From contig JAFPZP010000081.1 in NCBI GenBank assembly GCA_017417215.1, positions 1 to 59,447 on the forward strand: a stretch of DNA of 59,447 nucleotides, read 5' to 3'. The position numbers and the translations under genes are program-made. Numbering within the stretch: position 1 is the stretch's first letter; each line of letters starts with the position of its first letter. The DNA is from Candidatus Rifleibacteriota bacterium. GTDB lineage: Bacteria; Muiribacteriota; Ozemobacteria; Ozemobacterales; Ozemobacteraceae. This document shows, in pieces, positions 8,869 to 18,297 of the stretch. The notes beneath the pieces are model-generated. The model was not told the DNA's origin. It saw only the letters and a program-made list of their open reading frames with translations, and searched no databases.

Positions 8869-8895
8869 TTCAGATACTAATTCTTAGTATCTGAA
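8869..8895. promoter_or_regulatory. Perfect 12-bp inverted repeat upstream of the F-like gene
   Basis: TTCAGATACTAA (8869-8880), loop TTC, and TTAGTATCTGAA (8884-8895). It lies between the HD gene stop (8927) and the F-like gene start (8850), both on the minus strand. No T-run follows on the minus strand, so it may be an operator or an RNA hairpin at the end of the rarA operon; read on plus it is followed within about 8 bases by a run of T. Confidence 0.6.
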
Positions 8896-8926
8896 AAGAA
8901 CAATTTTTTTTATAATATAATATTTT

Positions 8927-9403
8927 TCAAGCTTTATCATCATAGTATTGAAAAGAAGTAAGGAATGGGTCTTCATTTGGTTTAATATGATGTTTTAAGA
9001 TTCTCAAAGCTAATTTCTTGTTATGTGTAATATGCCAAACCGCTCTGCAGCCAGCTATACAGTGAGCGTCACTTGAAAGCTTGAGTAAAACCTTGGCAAC
9101 CTTGAAAGCCAGGCTTGGTTTTGTAATAGCTTTGCCGATATCATGAATCAGAGCGAAATCAGACAATTCTTTCTTTAATTCACTGCTTAAACTATTGTCT
9201 TTTTCAATATAGTATAAAACCCTTAAAGTATGAGCTTTTTCAGCTTTCCCTAAGTTTTGAAGCAGAGGTTTTAGTCTTATGTCTGCCTGATTCAAAGCTT
9301 GTTCCCAGACTTTTTGATTTAATCTGGGAAGAACAGCTTTATAGAATTGCCAGCATCTATATAGTATTTTGTCTATTGTTGCTTTAAGCTCTAAACTTGC
9401 CAT
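8927..9403 (-). CDS. HD-domain protein (small metal-dependent phosphohydrolase-like)
   Basis: 158 residues. The HD motif is visible: H58 in EKAHTLRVL and H87-D88 in FALIHDIGKA, with a later H-rich helix (AVWHITHNKK, ILKHH) that could supply further metal ligands. Short HD proteins of this type are often uncharacterised phosphohydrolases. It starts 20 bases inside the 3' end of rarA in another frame, so the two genes are translationally coupled. It ends near a perfect inverted repeat at 8869-8895. The substrate is unknown. Confidence 0.75.
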   Translation of the reverse strand: MASLELKATIDKILYRCWQFYKAVLPRLNQKVWEQALNQADIRLKPLLQNLGKAEKAHTLRVLYYIEKDNSLSSELKKELSDFALIHDIGKAITKPSLAFKVAKVLLKLSSDAHCIAGCRAVWHITHNKKLALRILKHHIKPNEDPFLTSFQYYDDKA

Positions 9404-10754
9404 TCTTATACCTGTTTGGCCAGAGTTTTTCTAAACGTTCTTTTATAAGTTTTTCTTTGCCGTAAGAAGTTGGTTTATAGAAGCTAACTGGTTCACAACC
9501 TATAGGGAAATAATCTTCATCAGGCAAAAAAGCTCCTTTGTAATCATGAGGGTAACGGTATTCTTTGCCATACCCAAGTTCTTGCATTAGTTTTGTCGGA
9601 GCGTTTCTAAGATGTATTGGAACACCAGGTTCGCCAACTTCTCTTATAAAACGTTTAACATTGCTTTCTGCCTTGTAAAGAGCATTGCTTTTGGGAGCGG
9701 TAGCCAGATAAACAACTAACTGAGCCACAAATAAGTGGGCTTCTGGAGGACCTACATATTCAAAAGCCTGGGCGCAGGACATTGCCAGAGTCATAGCAAA
9801 GGGGTCAGCCATTCCGATGTCTTCTGCGGCGAAGCGTATCATTCGTCTGAAGAGATAGCGGCAGTTTTCGCCACCTTCAATCATTCTGTAAGCCCAATAA
9901 AGAGCAGCATCCGGGTCTGAACCACGCAAAGACTTGTGTAAAGCAGAAATTAGATTGTAATGCTCTTCACCGCCTTTGTCATAACGCAAGAGTTTGCTTT
10001 GGAAAGTTTCTGCAACGATTTCTGGTGTGACTACAGGTTTTTCGGCGTTTTTCTGTCTTGCAACCTCACAACAGGTTTCTAGAACATTTAAAGCGATTCT
10101 AGCGTCTCCTGCAGCCATAACTGCGATTCTCTCGATGCTATCGTCAGAAATGTCTATTTTGGGAGGTCTGTTGAGCTTTTCATCCTGATCTATTGCTCTT
10201 GCTAAAATAGTCATTAAAGCTGGCACAGATATAGATTTCAGAACCAATACCTGACATCGTGATAATAATGCAGAATTAACCTCAAAACTTGGGTTTTCGG
10301 TTGTAGCACCGATAAATATTACTACACCAGACTCTATGTGTGGTAGCAGAGCATCCTGCTGAGCTTTGTTGAATCTGTGAATTTCATCTATAAAGAGAAT
10401 AGTTTTACGACCAGAAGTGTTTCTTGTATACAAAGCCTGGTCAAAAGCAGCTTTCATATCTTTTACGCCGGAAGTAACTGCTGAAAGCTGTATAAAATCA
10501 GAATCAGAAAGACTGGCTAAGACTCTTGCCAAGGTAGTTTTGCCACAGCCTGGAGGACCCCAGAGGATAATGGAACCGCTTAATCCTGCTTCCATAAGCA
10601 TTCTTAAAGGTTTGTCAGGACCTAAAATTTCATCTTGCCCTAAAACATCTTCTAATGTTTTGGGGCGAACTCTGTCGGCCAAAGGTTGGTATACAGAGAT
10701 TGCAGCATTTCCACTGCTGATAGATTCATTTGAAAAGTCAAAAAGACCGGCCAT
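9384..10754 (-). CDS. rarA: Replication-associated recombination protein A (AAA+ ATPase)
   Basis: 456 residues, full length for RarA/MgsA, which acts at stalled replication forks and interacts with single-strand-binding protein. [20 protein letters not shown] opens the AAA+ module. Walker A is GPPGCGKTT (66-74), Walker B is [20 protein letters not shown] (about 118-137), and sensor 1 follows at GATTENPSF. The C-terminal tetramerisation region has [21 protein letters not shown] sequence and the YPHDY...FLPD ending typical of the family. It is second in a minus-strand operon, after a secreted protein (14-base gap) and before the overlapping HD gene. Confidence 0.95.
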   Translation of the reverse strand: MAGLFDFSNESISSGNAAISVYQPLADRVRPKTLEDVLGQDEILGPDKPLRMLMEAGLSGSIILWGPPGCGKTTLARVLASLSDSDFIQLSAVTSGVKDMKAAFDQALYTRNTSGRKTILFIDEIHRFNKAQQDALLPHIESGVVIFIGATTENPSFEVNSALLSRCQVLVLKSISVPALMTILARAIDQDEKLNRPPKIDISDDSIERIAVMAAGDARIALNVLETCCEVARQKNAEKPVVTPEIVAETFQSKLLRYDKGGEEHYNLISALHKSLRGSDPDAALYWAYRMIEGGENCRYLFRRMIRFAAEDIGMADPFAMTLAMSCAQAFEYVGPPEAHLFVAQLVVYLATAPKSNALYKAESNVKRFIREVGEPGVPIHLRNAPTKLMQELGYGKEYRYPHDYKGAFLPDEDYFPIGCEPVSFYKPTSYGKEKLIKERLEKLWPNRYKNGKFRA

Positions 10755-10768
10755 ATCTAGTGCTTTCT

Positions 10769-11632
10769 TTAACGAGATTTCTTAGCTTTATTATTCTTTG
10801 TATTATTAGCTGTCGAACTATCTGAAGCAGGGCTGCTTTTTCTGACCCCATGAAGTTCAGCGGTTGGAGAAAATGAGCTTACGTATTGAACTACATCTGG
10901 TTTCGACTTAACCCAAACTTCGATTATACGCCATGTTTGACGCATATAAGCATTCTGAATTTCTATGGCCATCTGATGCATTTGATGAGTTGTCAATTCT
11001 TCATTAGGGTAGGCAATTAATTTTGTTCCACTAATAAAGTTAATATCTTTAACTGGCTGTCTATCTTTTATCCATTCTATGAATTGAGAATTATCAAGTA
11101 ATTTATCTGCTGAAGCCACATCATAATTTGCAGAATACTTTTTAATATATTCTGGAGTCTTGTTTAATTTCTTAAAGCAATCGGGACAGGGTTCCAGACC
11201 TAATATTTCTTTTCTTTCTTCAATCCAGGAACGTTCCTTTATATTCAAACAGTTGTTTTGAGGGTCGTGATAATAAAGCCCCATTGGAGTAATCCAGGCT
11301 ATTGTTTTTTCATTCAGTGTTCTGGGAGGAATTTCTCTTTTTTGAATTACACCAGCTTTCTGAGCGTTTTCTTTATCTTCTTCCAAGGCTTTTTCCTGTT
11401 GTTTATTGGTAAAAACCCCTGTAATAACACGCTTAACAGGTTTAAAAGGTTGCTTTTCCTGTTCAACTGGGAAAACATAGATTACAGAACTTGGGCTTGT
11501 ATTATCGTTTTTCTGAGTTTGTTTTGTCTTTGTTGAATTAGAATTATTTTTCTTTGCAGCAAAAGACTGATTTGATTGAAGGCTTATTAATCCAACCAAA
11601 AAGAGAATAAAAAACAAATTGATTTTTTTCAT
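10769..11632 (-). CDS. Secreted protein with CPDC motif, unknown
   Basis: 287 residues. A signal peptide (about 1-25, cleavage after SFA) is followed by a Lys/Asn/Thr-rich linker. The folded part, from about residue 105, has a segment like MGLYYHDPQNNCLNIKERSW leading to C-P-D-C (GLEPCPDCFKK), a CxxC that could bind metal or be redox active. The C-terminal half has helical stretches and a basic low-complexity tail ending KNNKAKKSR. GGGAG 11 bases before the ATG is a good ribosome site. It heads the rarA operon, divergent from the 11745 gene. No known family is claimed. Confidence 0.7.
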   Translation of the reverse strand: MKKINLFFILFLVGLISLQSNQSFAAKKNNSNSTKTKQTQKNDNTSPSSVIYVFPVEQEKQPFKPVKRVITGVFTNKQQEKALEEDKENAQKAGVIQKREIPPRTLNEKTIAWITPMGLYYHDPQNNCLNIKERSWIEERKEILGLEPCPDCFKKLNKTPEYIKKYSANYDVASADKLLDNSQFIEWIKDRQPVKDINFISGTKLIAYPNEELTTHQMHQMAIEIQNAYMRQTWRIIEVWVKSKPDVVQYVSSFSPTAELHGVRKSSPASDSSTANNTKNNKAKKSR

Positions 11633-11638
11633 CGGCTT

Positions 11639-11744
11639 ACTCCCTGTTTGCTGTGATTATATCATATAACAAAAGACAAACCATAAAAAAAATGCTATAT
11701 TACTGAAAACATTTTTAATGTTTATGATATAAAGAGAAAGTTTG
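11639..11744. promoter_or_regulatory. Divergent promoter region with small inverted repeat
   Basis: On the minus strand a TATAAT box (plus coordinates 11656-11661) lies about 24 bases before the secreted-protein start. On the plus side AT-rich TATAAA (about 11727) is the best -10 candidate. A perfect 7-bp inverted repeat AAACATT-TTT-AATGTTT sits at 11707-11723 between the two and could be an operator. The -35 boxes are unclear. Confidence 0.35.
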
Positions 11745-13106
11745 ATGAATAAACTAATTTCACTATTTTATGCTTTTTGTTTCCTTTTACTATTAGTATT
11801 TGGATATCAATCATATCAATTATACCAATATAAAAAAATAGAGCCTTACGTAAATGTAGTAAATGATTCAAGTCTTCAAGATTTTTGTAAAAGACATTAT
11901 TACCATAATGATAATGCCTTAAAAAGCTATATGACTGAAGAATATTATCCAAACGGCAAATACAAAGAAAAATTAATAGAGATGGAACCAATGCTTCCTA
12001 GACCTAAGGACTTATTCAATCCAGATTCAGAGAAAAAAATAATGAAGGATATTGAGGAACTGGTTCCTGATAATTTTGATACGTTCTTATCTTTCCTTAT
12101 AAAAGAAAGATTTCAAAAAAATATTAGTAGAAAAAAATCATTACAAAATGAATTGGCTGAGTATAAAAAATATGGTCATGGTACGCCTCTTACCTGTGAG
12201 AGAACTCGACGAACAGGTACTTATTGGTATTTATTAAGCAGATACTTAGATAATAAGGGTGATTCCCAAAACTCTTTATTATTAAGTCATGGTATTTTTT
12301 ATTTAGGTAGAGAATATGAAAGGCACAATAGCTATGGCTTAAATGCGATTACTAAGACTTATACATATGAAATAACTCATGAAGCTTGCAAATCTGAACT
12401 TATTTGGGCGTCAAAACCTAAACCAGATGCCGTTCAGCTTAGTAAAAAACTGGCTAATGATATTATAGAATTGATAAACAGTGAATTTCCTTGTTCCGAA
12501 GTTCTAAAGAATGAAGAAAAAGAATTTGAAAGAAATTTTGAAAACAGTTCTTTCAAGTATAAATATTCTAAATATGAAAATATTATCAATGAAATGAAAA
12601 ATTCAGAATCCTATAAAAAGCTTTTAAACGAAGTATTTCAAAAACCTTCCAAGTTTATAGACAGACCACTGAATGTAATAAGAAAAGAATTAGAAGATTA
12701 TAATAAAACTAGAGATGCTTTATTTGCAAAAGAAAGTGATTCTCAAAGAAACGAAAATTTACATAAAGATCATAACCGGGTAATAGCTCAAGCTTTATTA
12801 AGAAATAATCTTAATGATTATGTAAAAATGAAAATATCCCATGAACAAAAAATTGCAGAAATGGAATTAACGGCTATTGCACTGGTTATTAATTCATATG
12901 CATCCGAATACAAACAACTGCCAGAATCAATGGGAAAACTTAGCAAATGGTTTGGAAGGGCACTTCCGATAAACAGGTTTACGCAAAAGCCATATGTATT
13001 AGATCTAAAAGGGAAACATCTTCTTTATAACAATGGAGCTGATGGAATAGAGAATTTAGATTCGAAAAATACTGACGATATATACTTTGATTTTTCTTTT
13101 AATTAG
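11745..13106 (+). CDS. Membrane-anchored protein with pseudopilin-like C-terminus
   Basis: 453 residues from ATG 11745 (TTG 11742 directly before it is less likely). A single N-terminal membrane helix (about 5-25) anchors a long charged helical domain. The last 90 residues run AIALVINSYASEYKQLPESM, then LPINRFTQKPYVLDLKGK and LLYNNGADGIENLD. This follows the pattern of GspG-like C-terminal domains, in which an alanine-rich helix leads to L-P-x-x-x-L, then P-F-x-x-K-P and a final Y-x-x-G-x-D-G loop. That likeness is my own pattern reading and needs a profile search. The gene is AT-rich even for this window and lies 14 bases upstream of the HEAT gene. Confidence 0.65.
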   Translation: MNKLISLFYAFCFLLLLVFGYQSYQLYQYKKIEPYVNVVNDSSLQDFCKRHYYHNDNALKSYMTEEYYPNGKYKEKLIEMEPMLPRPKDLFNPDSEKKIMKDIEELVPDNFDTFLSFLIKERFQKNISRKKSLQNELAEYKKYGHGTPLTCERTRRTGTYWYLLSRYLDNKGDSQNSLLLSHGIFYLGREYERHNSYGLNAITKTYTYEITHEACKSELIWASKPKPDAVQLSKKLANDIIELINSEFPCSEVLKNEEKEFERNFENSSFKYKYSKYENIINEMKNSESYKKLLNEVFQKPSKFIDRPLNVIRKELEDYNKTRDALFAKESDSQRNENLHKDHNRVIAQALLRNNLNDYVKMKISHEQKIAEMELTAIALVINSYASEYKQLPESMGKLSKWFGRALPINRFTQKPYVLDLKGKHLLYNNGADGIENLDSKNTDDIYFDFSFN

Positions 13107-13120
13107 TTCATAATATAATA

Positions 13121-15742
13121 ATGACTCAAGCAAATCTTTCACCTCAAACAAAAGAAATTATTTCGCGTTTGTATAGCTCAAATGAGTATAATAAGCGCGA
13201 AGCTATTTACCGCATTCTTTTTGACAGGCGAACAGATTTAGTTCCAGAATTAAAAAAAGCAGTTAAATACGAGAAGAACGAGACCATTGCGGTGTTTATG
13301 GTTCAGGTTTGTATGACTTTAACCAATTTTCCTCGAGATGCTGCGATGGAAAGACGTATTCTTGAAATACTTCAATACGAAGAAGGCGGTAAGGTCAATG
13401 ATATAACCCCGACAATGTGGGAATATCTTGAAAACTGTGCCACAAGCCAGATGATTATAGCAATATTGGCCTTCATGGGGAATTCTATCCCAGCCAATAG
13501 TTTTGATTTTATAGAAATGTGTCTTACACATCCAGACCCGGAAGTAAGGGCAATGGTTTGTGAAAAAGCTATTAAGAGCGGAAGACCAAGCCATTTTGCA
13601 TATGTTTTGAATCTTGTGGCAGATAAAGACCCTATAGTATCTCAGACAGCTTTTTTAGCAATTAAGAATCTGCCTGAGCAGGAATTATCAATTATACTTG
13701 ATTATGCTTTAGGTTCTCCAGATGAATGGGTATTAAAAACAGTAGCGCCTTTTCTGCCTAATCTGATAACCAATAATTTGCGTTCTGTTATAGCTAAAGT
13801 TCAGTATCATTCAAACCAGCTTGTGGCCCACAAAGCTAGAGAAGCTCTAAAGGTTTTGGATGCTATTCCTTATATTACAAAACGTTCTATGAAGGACCAT
13901 GACGAAGCTGAAAAACGCAAAGAAGAAGAGAAAGAGAAGGAAAAGAAGGAAGAATTTGTCATAGAAAATGGCAAAAAGGTTTCTTTAAAAGAGCAGCTTG
14001 AACAAAAGCGCAAAGAGCAGGAAGCAAAAGATAAAGCTATTAGAGAAGCCAACGAAGCATTAGATAAAGAGCTTGCTGAAATTGATCCAAAAGAAATGGA
14101 AGCTTTCTCTAAGTCTATGGATAACTATGATTCTGTTTTGCCACAAGATGAAAACGTATCCTTAGAAGAAGAGAACGTATTGCCAGAAGAAAAAACTTTT
14201 GTTGAAAACACGGATTTCTCACTAGAGGCTGATGCTTTGGCTGTTATAGACGACAGCATTGCAGAAAAAGCAGTTTCGGATATAGTAACTGAAGCAGATA
14301 GAAAGAAACAGGAAGAAGACGAAGATGAAAAAGCTTTCTTAGAAGCCATGGCTTCTGTCAGGAAAAAGGATGAAGAAGCTAAATTGGCGGCCGAAGCAGA
14401 ACAGAAAGCAATGGAAGCTTCTGCTGGTTCAGAACCTGCTAAGAATGTTCCTGAACAAACTCCATCTGAAAATTCTGCTGAACAGGTTTTGAATGAAAAT
14501 AGCGTGCAAGAGGAAATGACTCTGAATCTTGAACCCTCTGCTGAAGGTAGCGTAGCTATGAATGAAGCTAAACCAGATGCTGGTTTGGCTACAGAAGCTT
14601 CAAATGAAGTAGTTTCTCCAACCCAGACTGTCGAAGAGCAGAAAGAGCCAGTTTCTGATACAAACGAATTGGATTTAAATATTGAAAATTCAGCACAGTT
14701 CCTTGATGCAGATGGTTTGGATTTGGGTATTGCAGATTCGGAAAGTAAAACAGAAACATTAGATTTGTCTGGTGCAGATTTTAATCTGGATGGTGCTTTA
14801 TCTGAATTAGAAGGAATAAATGTAGATAATCTTGATTTAACTGCGATAGACCTTAATTCAGAAAGTAATCAAACTAAGCAGCAAAAAGCTGAAATCAAGC
14901 CACATAAAGTTGAACCTAAGGCAGAAAAACCTGTTGTTAAGGCTACTCCTGCTCCTCAACCCAAGGCTCCGGTTGCGAAACCCGCTACTACAAAAGTTTC
15001 TGTTCCGGCAAGTGCAAAGGAAATATTTGAAAAATATCCTTCTTTCCTAGTAGACCCATTATTAGAAGTTTTTAAAGCTACAAAGAATGATGCGAAGTTG
15101 AAAGCAATAGACAAAGTTCTTAATAATCTGACGGCTTTTCTTAACATATGTTTTTTGCAGTCATCAATGTACTATGCTCAAGAATCAGATATGCTTGCTA
15201 AAAGTATAAAAGATTGTATAAAAGGCAATCTTATAGGTCCATCTGCCATTAGATGTCTTCATAATTTTGTTTTGGCTATGAAAGCTGCTCGAGGCAATAA
15301 TGTGTTTTTTACTTTTCCTTTGGCAAGAATAATGAGCAGTTCAATAGATACTAATCCTCTGATGCTGATGAGAGAACTAAAGGAATTTTTGAAAGAACCG
15401 GAAGAACCATTAGATGAAAGCGTTCCTCAGGCTGTTGAGGGGTTGTTGGAAATACTTAGAGGAGTAAAACCTATTACCAACAATACAATGGTAATGCGCG
15501 CTCCAAAGGGTGCAAGACTCCCTTATGCTGATTTAAGCGGTCCTTCGGCTAAACCTTTAGCTCAAGATAAGTTGCCATCCATGGATTTGCCTGTTGGAGA
15601 AGTAATTCTTATTTCAACAGATGGAGCAGAAGCTTTCGGTTTATTCCCTTTCTTTAAGTATTCTAATAAAAAAGTAGTATTTAGTATTCCAAACCAGGAA
15701 GAACTCTCAACTTTTTATGAAAGATTAGAAATTGTCCCATAA
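13121..15742 (+). CDS. HEAT-repeat protein with long acidic linker
   Basis: 873 residues in three parts. Residues 1-250 form HEAT-like helical repeats (YNKREAIYRILFDRR, PDPEVRAMVCEKAIKS, KDPIVSQTAFLAIKNL). Residues 255-610 are low complexity and strongly acidic, with a Lys/Glu coiled-coil start (DEAEKRKEEEKEKEKKEE) and repeated Glu/Ala-rich segments. Residues 625-873 are a second folded, helical domain ending in a small beta-rich part (GEVILISTDGAEAFGLFPFF). No enzyme motif is seen; a scaffold or assembly role is inferred. The ATG has no Shine-Dalgarno sequence; instead TATAAT sits at 13114-13119 just before it. The same folded/linker/folded layout recurs in the HEAT gene at 43547. Confidence 0.75.
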   Translation: MTQANLSPQTKEIISRLYSSNEYNKREAIYRILFDRRTDLVPELKKAVKYEKNETIAVFMVQVCMTLTNFPRDAAMERRILEILQYEEGGKVNDITPTMWEYLENCATSQMIIAILAFMGNSIPANSFDFIEMCLTHPDPEVRAMVCEKAIKSGRPSHFAYVLNLVADKDPIVSQTAFLAIKNLPEQELSIILDYALGSPDEWVLKTVAPFLPNLITNNLRSVIAKVQYHSNQLVAHKAREALKVLDAIPYITKRSMKDHDEAEKRKEEEKEKEKKEEFVIENGKKVSLKEQLEQKRKEQEAKDKAIREANEALDKELAEIDPKEMEAFSKSMDNYDSVLPQDENVSLEEENVLPEEKTFVENTDFSLEADALAVIDDSIAEKAVSDIVTEADRKKQEEDEDEKAFLEAMASVRKKDEEAKLAAEAEQKAMEASAGSEPAKNVPEQTPSENSAEQVLNENSVQEEMTLNLEPSAEGSVAMNEAKPDAGLATEASNEVVSPTQTVEEQKEPVSDTNELDLNIENSAQFLDADGLDLGIADSESKTETLDLSGADFNLDGALSELEGINVDNLDLTAIDLNSESNQTKQQKAEIKPHKVEPKAEKPVVKATPAPQPKAPVAKPATTKVSVPASAKEIFEKYPSFLVDPLLEVFKATKNDAKLKAIDKVLNNLTAFLNICFLQSSMYYAQESDMLAKSIKDCIKGNLIGPSAIRCLHNFVLAMKAARGNNVFFTFPLARIMSSSIDTNPLMLMRELKEFLKEPEEPLDESVPQAVEGLLEILRGVKPITNNTMVMRAPKGARLPYADLSGPSAKPLAQDKLPSMDLPVGEVILISTDGAEAFGLFPFFKYSNKKVVFSIPNQEELSTFYERLEIVP

Positions 15743-15779
15743 ATTAGACATTTTTTTTATGTGATGATAAAATAAAATA

Positions 15780-17492
15780 ATGAAGAAAAAACTCATAATA
15801 CTACCTATTTTTTGTTTAATGCTTTCTACGGCTCAGGCTGCGGATTGGTTAAGTCGTTTTAGAATAGAATCTCAGGAAACGGCTGTTTATAGACCTTCCC
15901 AAATACATATTCCTGAAGCCGAGGTGTTTGATGAAACTCCTGTAGAAGACTATAATTCGGCAGTAACATTAAATAATCAGGCAATAGATGCTTTAAATTC
16001 TCGAAATTATACGGAAGCTGCCAATCTTTTAAGACGAGCAGTAGCTCTTGCTCCTGACGCTGATGGGTTTAGAAAAAATTATATTATAGCTTTAAATAAA
16101 GCAGAGCAATACGATGAATTGCTAAAGCAATGTGAAATTCATCTTGGTCGAGATAAAAATGACGATAGAACTGCTTATCTGATTGGGTTGACTTATCTGA
16201 ATTATTATAAGAACTACCAGAAAGCAGCAGATTATTTTTCTTATGCTATTAATCTTGAGCCAAACGATTCAAATTATGTCATAGCTTTGGTTAATGCGTT
16301 AGAAAATACCAAGCAGTATGGAGACAGTGTTTTTGAGATATTAAAAAAGCACGAAAAGAGTTTTAAGGAAGCTTATCCCTATTATTTGCTGGGTATGAGA
16401 TATCTTGATAAAGAAAACTATACTAAAGCAATAAGAGCTTTTAGGGCTGCAAAACAATATGATGACAAGGGCTATACCTATCATGCATATGTAAGAGCTG
16501 CTTATTATGGCGGTTACATGAGAGGTTTGGAAAAAGAAGCAGAACTGACTATAAAACAGTTCCCTTCAGACCAGAATATAGATAGTACCAAAAGAATTTA
16601 TAAATCATTGAAAGAAACTGAATATAACTTTACAGAGCATATTACTCTGAAAATTTCAGGTGCTTCATCTCTAGAGGAGCTTAATTTCAATGTCAGACCT
16701 ATAAAAGATTTTTATGAACATCAGCAGGTAACGCTTCTTTCTACTGAAATTATCTCTAAAGGCAAGAAACAGGAAGTTCAGCCAAAAACCAATAGTGATG
16801 GTTCTTTGAACATAAATGTACCAAAATCCATGTGGAGTACAGAGGTAGTTTTAGAGCTTAAATACAAGATAAAATCAAAAGCACTTTGCGGAGTGTATTT
16901 CAATGGGGGGGAAGAACCTGATATTGAATCTTTGAAAAAAGATGAAAATCTTAGTTATAACGATAAACGTTTGAGCAAATTAGCTGACTATATAGATAAT
17001 CTTTACTTAGAAGATTCAGAAAACTATGATTTTCAGGAAATCTTTGCGGCAAAAGCAGCAACAGCAATTGCAAAGGGTTTGAAATATAAGGAAAATGGGA
17101 TAGACCACCCTGTTTCCTGGGCTTTAGACAATCTTAATAAATGTGATTGTACTGAATATTCCAGACTACTTGTAGCTCTCTGTTTGAAAAAGGATATTCC
17201 TGCAAGGCTTGCTACGGGTTTCCTTATTAGAAGAGAATTAGTTGATCAAGCTACTTCAATAGGTCATGAATGGTGCGAAATATATGTTGGAGGCAAAGGT
17301 TGGACTCCTGTTGATGCAACTTTGCAGTCTACTATGCACCGAGCCTACTTCAGAAATATATTAAATGACCAGATCTTTTTTGAATACCCGAATGAACATG
17401 AAAAAACACGAATAGGTGTTGATTATGTTGCAAGAAACTCTGATATAACAGTTTCTATAGAAAACTCATATAAGATATCCAATTGGAAATAA
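15780..17492 (+). CDS. Secreted TPR-transglutaminase-like protein
   Basis: 570 residues. A signal peptide ends near residue 20 (AQA-AD). TPR repeats occupy about 60-270 (NNQAIDALNSRNYTEAANLL and others), then a beta-rich region to about 400, then a transglutaminase-like domain. The cysteine-protease-type triad is complete: C457 in CDCTEYS, H496 in GHEWCEIYV and D512 in PVDATLQ. Proteins of this type act in the periplasm as proteases, crosslinkers or peptide-handling enzymes; the actual reaction is unknown. It lies 37 bases after the HEAT gene with no obvious ribosome site and 15 bases before the Nif3-like gene. Confidence 0.85.
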   Translation: MKKKLIILPIFCLMLSTAQAADWLSRFRIESQETAVYRPSQIHIPEAEVFDETPVEDYNSAVTLNNQAIDALNSRNYTEAANLLRRAVALAPDADGFRKNYIIALNKAEQYDELLKQCEIHLGRDKNDDRTAYLIGLTYLNYYKNYQKAADYFSYAINLEPNDSNYVIALVNALENTKQYGDSVFEILKKHEKSFKEAYPYYLLGMRYLDKENYTKAIRAFRAAKQYDDKGYTYHAYVRAAYYGGYMRGLEKEAELTIKQFPSDQNIDSTKRIYKSLKETEYNFTEHITLKISGASSLEELNFNVRPIKDFYEHQQVTLLSTEIISKGKKQEVQPKTNSDGSLNINVPKSMWSTEVVLELKYKIKSKALCGVYFNGGEEPDIESLKKDENLSYNDKRLSKLADYIDNLYLEDSENYDFQEIFAAKAATAIAKGLKYKENGIDHPVSWALDNLNKCDCTEYSRLLVALCLKKDIPARLATGFLIRRELVDQATSIGHEWCEIYVGGKGWTPVDATLQSTMHRAYFRNILNDQIFFEYPNEHEKTRIGVDYVARNSDITVSIENSYKISNWK

Positions 17493-17507
17493 ACAAAGGA
17501 AGATAAA

Positions 17508-18275
17508 ATGGTTGCTCGTAAAGAGATTATAAAGTATTTAAATCAGCTTTTTTCAGAAGTTAATGTTCCTGATTTCTCATATAATGGTCTTCAGTTTGAA
17601 GGCAAAGAAGAAGTAACAAAAATTGTTACTGGTGTTGATGCCACAATAGAATTCTTTGAAGAAGCTAAAAAGCGTGGTGGTGACTTTGCATTTGTTCACC
17701 ATGGTTTATTCTGGAAAGGTGCGGAATGGACTCGCTTGGACAGATATAACATCAGAATCTTTAAATCTTTATTGGCAGCAGATTTGAATCTTTTTGCAAT
17801 GCATCTTCCTCTTGATGCGCATCCTGAAGTTGGCAACAATGCAATAATAGCCAAGCTTTTAAATGCAGAAAAGATAGCTCCTTTTGGTCTTTGCAAAGGA
17901 AATCCAGTTGGTTTTATCGGAAAACTGGAAAAACCTATTTCTATTGAAGAGCTTAAAGATAGAATTGAAAAGAATGTTGCAAAGATTAACACTCATCTTG
18001 ATTTCGGTAAAAGAGAAGTTCAGACTATTGGAATAGTATCTGGCGGCGGTTGGAACTCTATTCTTGACCCAGCTGTCTACAGAGGCGAAGTAGATGTTAT
18101 TTTTACTGGCGAAATCCAGCATCAAGGCGTTCCACAATACAGAGACAGAGAAATACACCTTATTTCTGCAGGTCATTATGCTACAGAAACATTTGGAGCA
18201 AAGAAAGTTGGCGAATGCATCGCCAAGGAATTTAATCTGCCTTGTGAATTTATAGACCTGCCAACAGGGCTTTAA
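17508..18275 (+). CDS. Nif3-like dinuclear metal-centre protein
   Basis: 255 residues, typical of the short NIF3/YbgI form, which assembles into a toroidal hexamer with a two-metal site per subunit. Metal-ligand motifs are visible: FVHHGLFW near residue 63 (HH), MHLPLDAHPEVGNN near 102 and the C-terminal GHYATETFGAKKVGE near 221. A strong AAGGAAG site precedes ATG 17508. Older annotations call this family GTP cyclohydrolase 1 type 2, but its role is not settled. It ends the plus-strand run and converges on the M50 protease gene 22 bases away. Confidence 0.92.
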   Translation: MVARKEIIKYLNQLFSEVNVPDFSYNGLQFEGKEEVTKIVTGVDATIEFFEEAKKRGGDFAFVHHGLFWKGAEWTRLDRYNIRIFKSLLAADLNLFAMHLPLDAHPEVGNNAIIAKLLNAEKIAPFGLCKGNPVGFIGKLEKPISIEELKDRIEKNVAKINTHLDFGKREVQTIGIVSGGGWNSILDPAVYRGEVDVIFTGEIQHQGVPQYRDREIHLISAGHYATETFGAKKVGECIAKEFNLPCEFIDLPTGL

Positions 18276-18297
18276 TCAGTATAAGGGCTGGAAATAG

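Noticed and set aside
10417..10785. 122-residue plus-strand frame
   Set aside because: It is antisense to rarA, whose Walker motifs are unequivocal.
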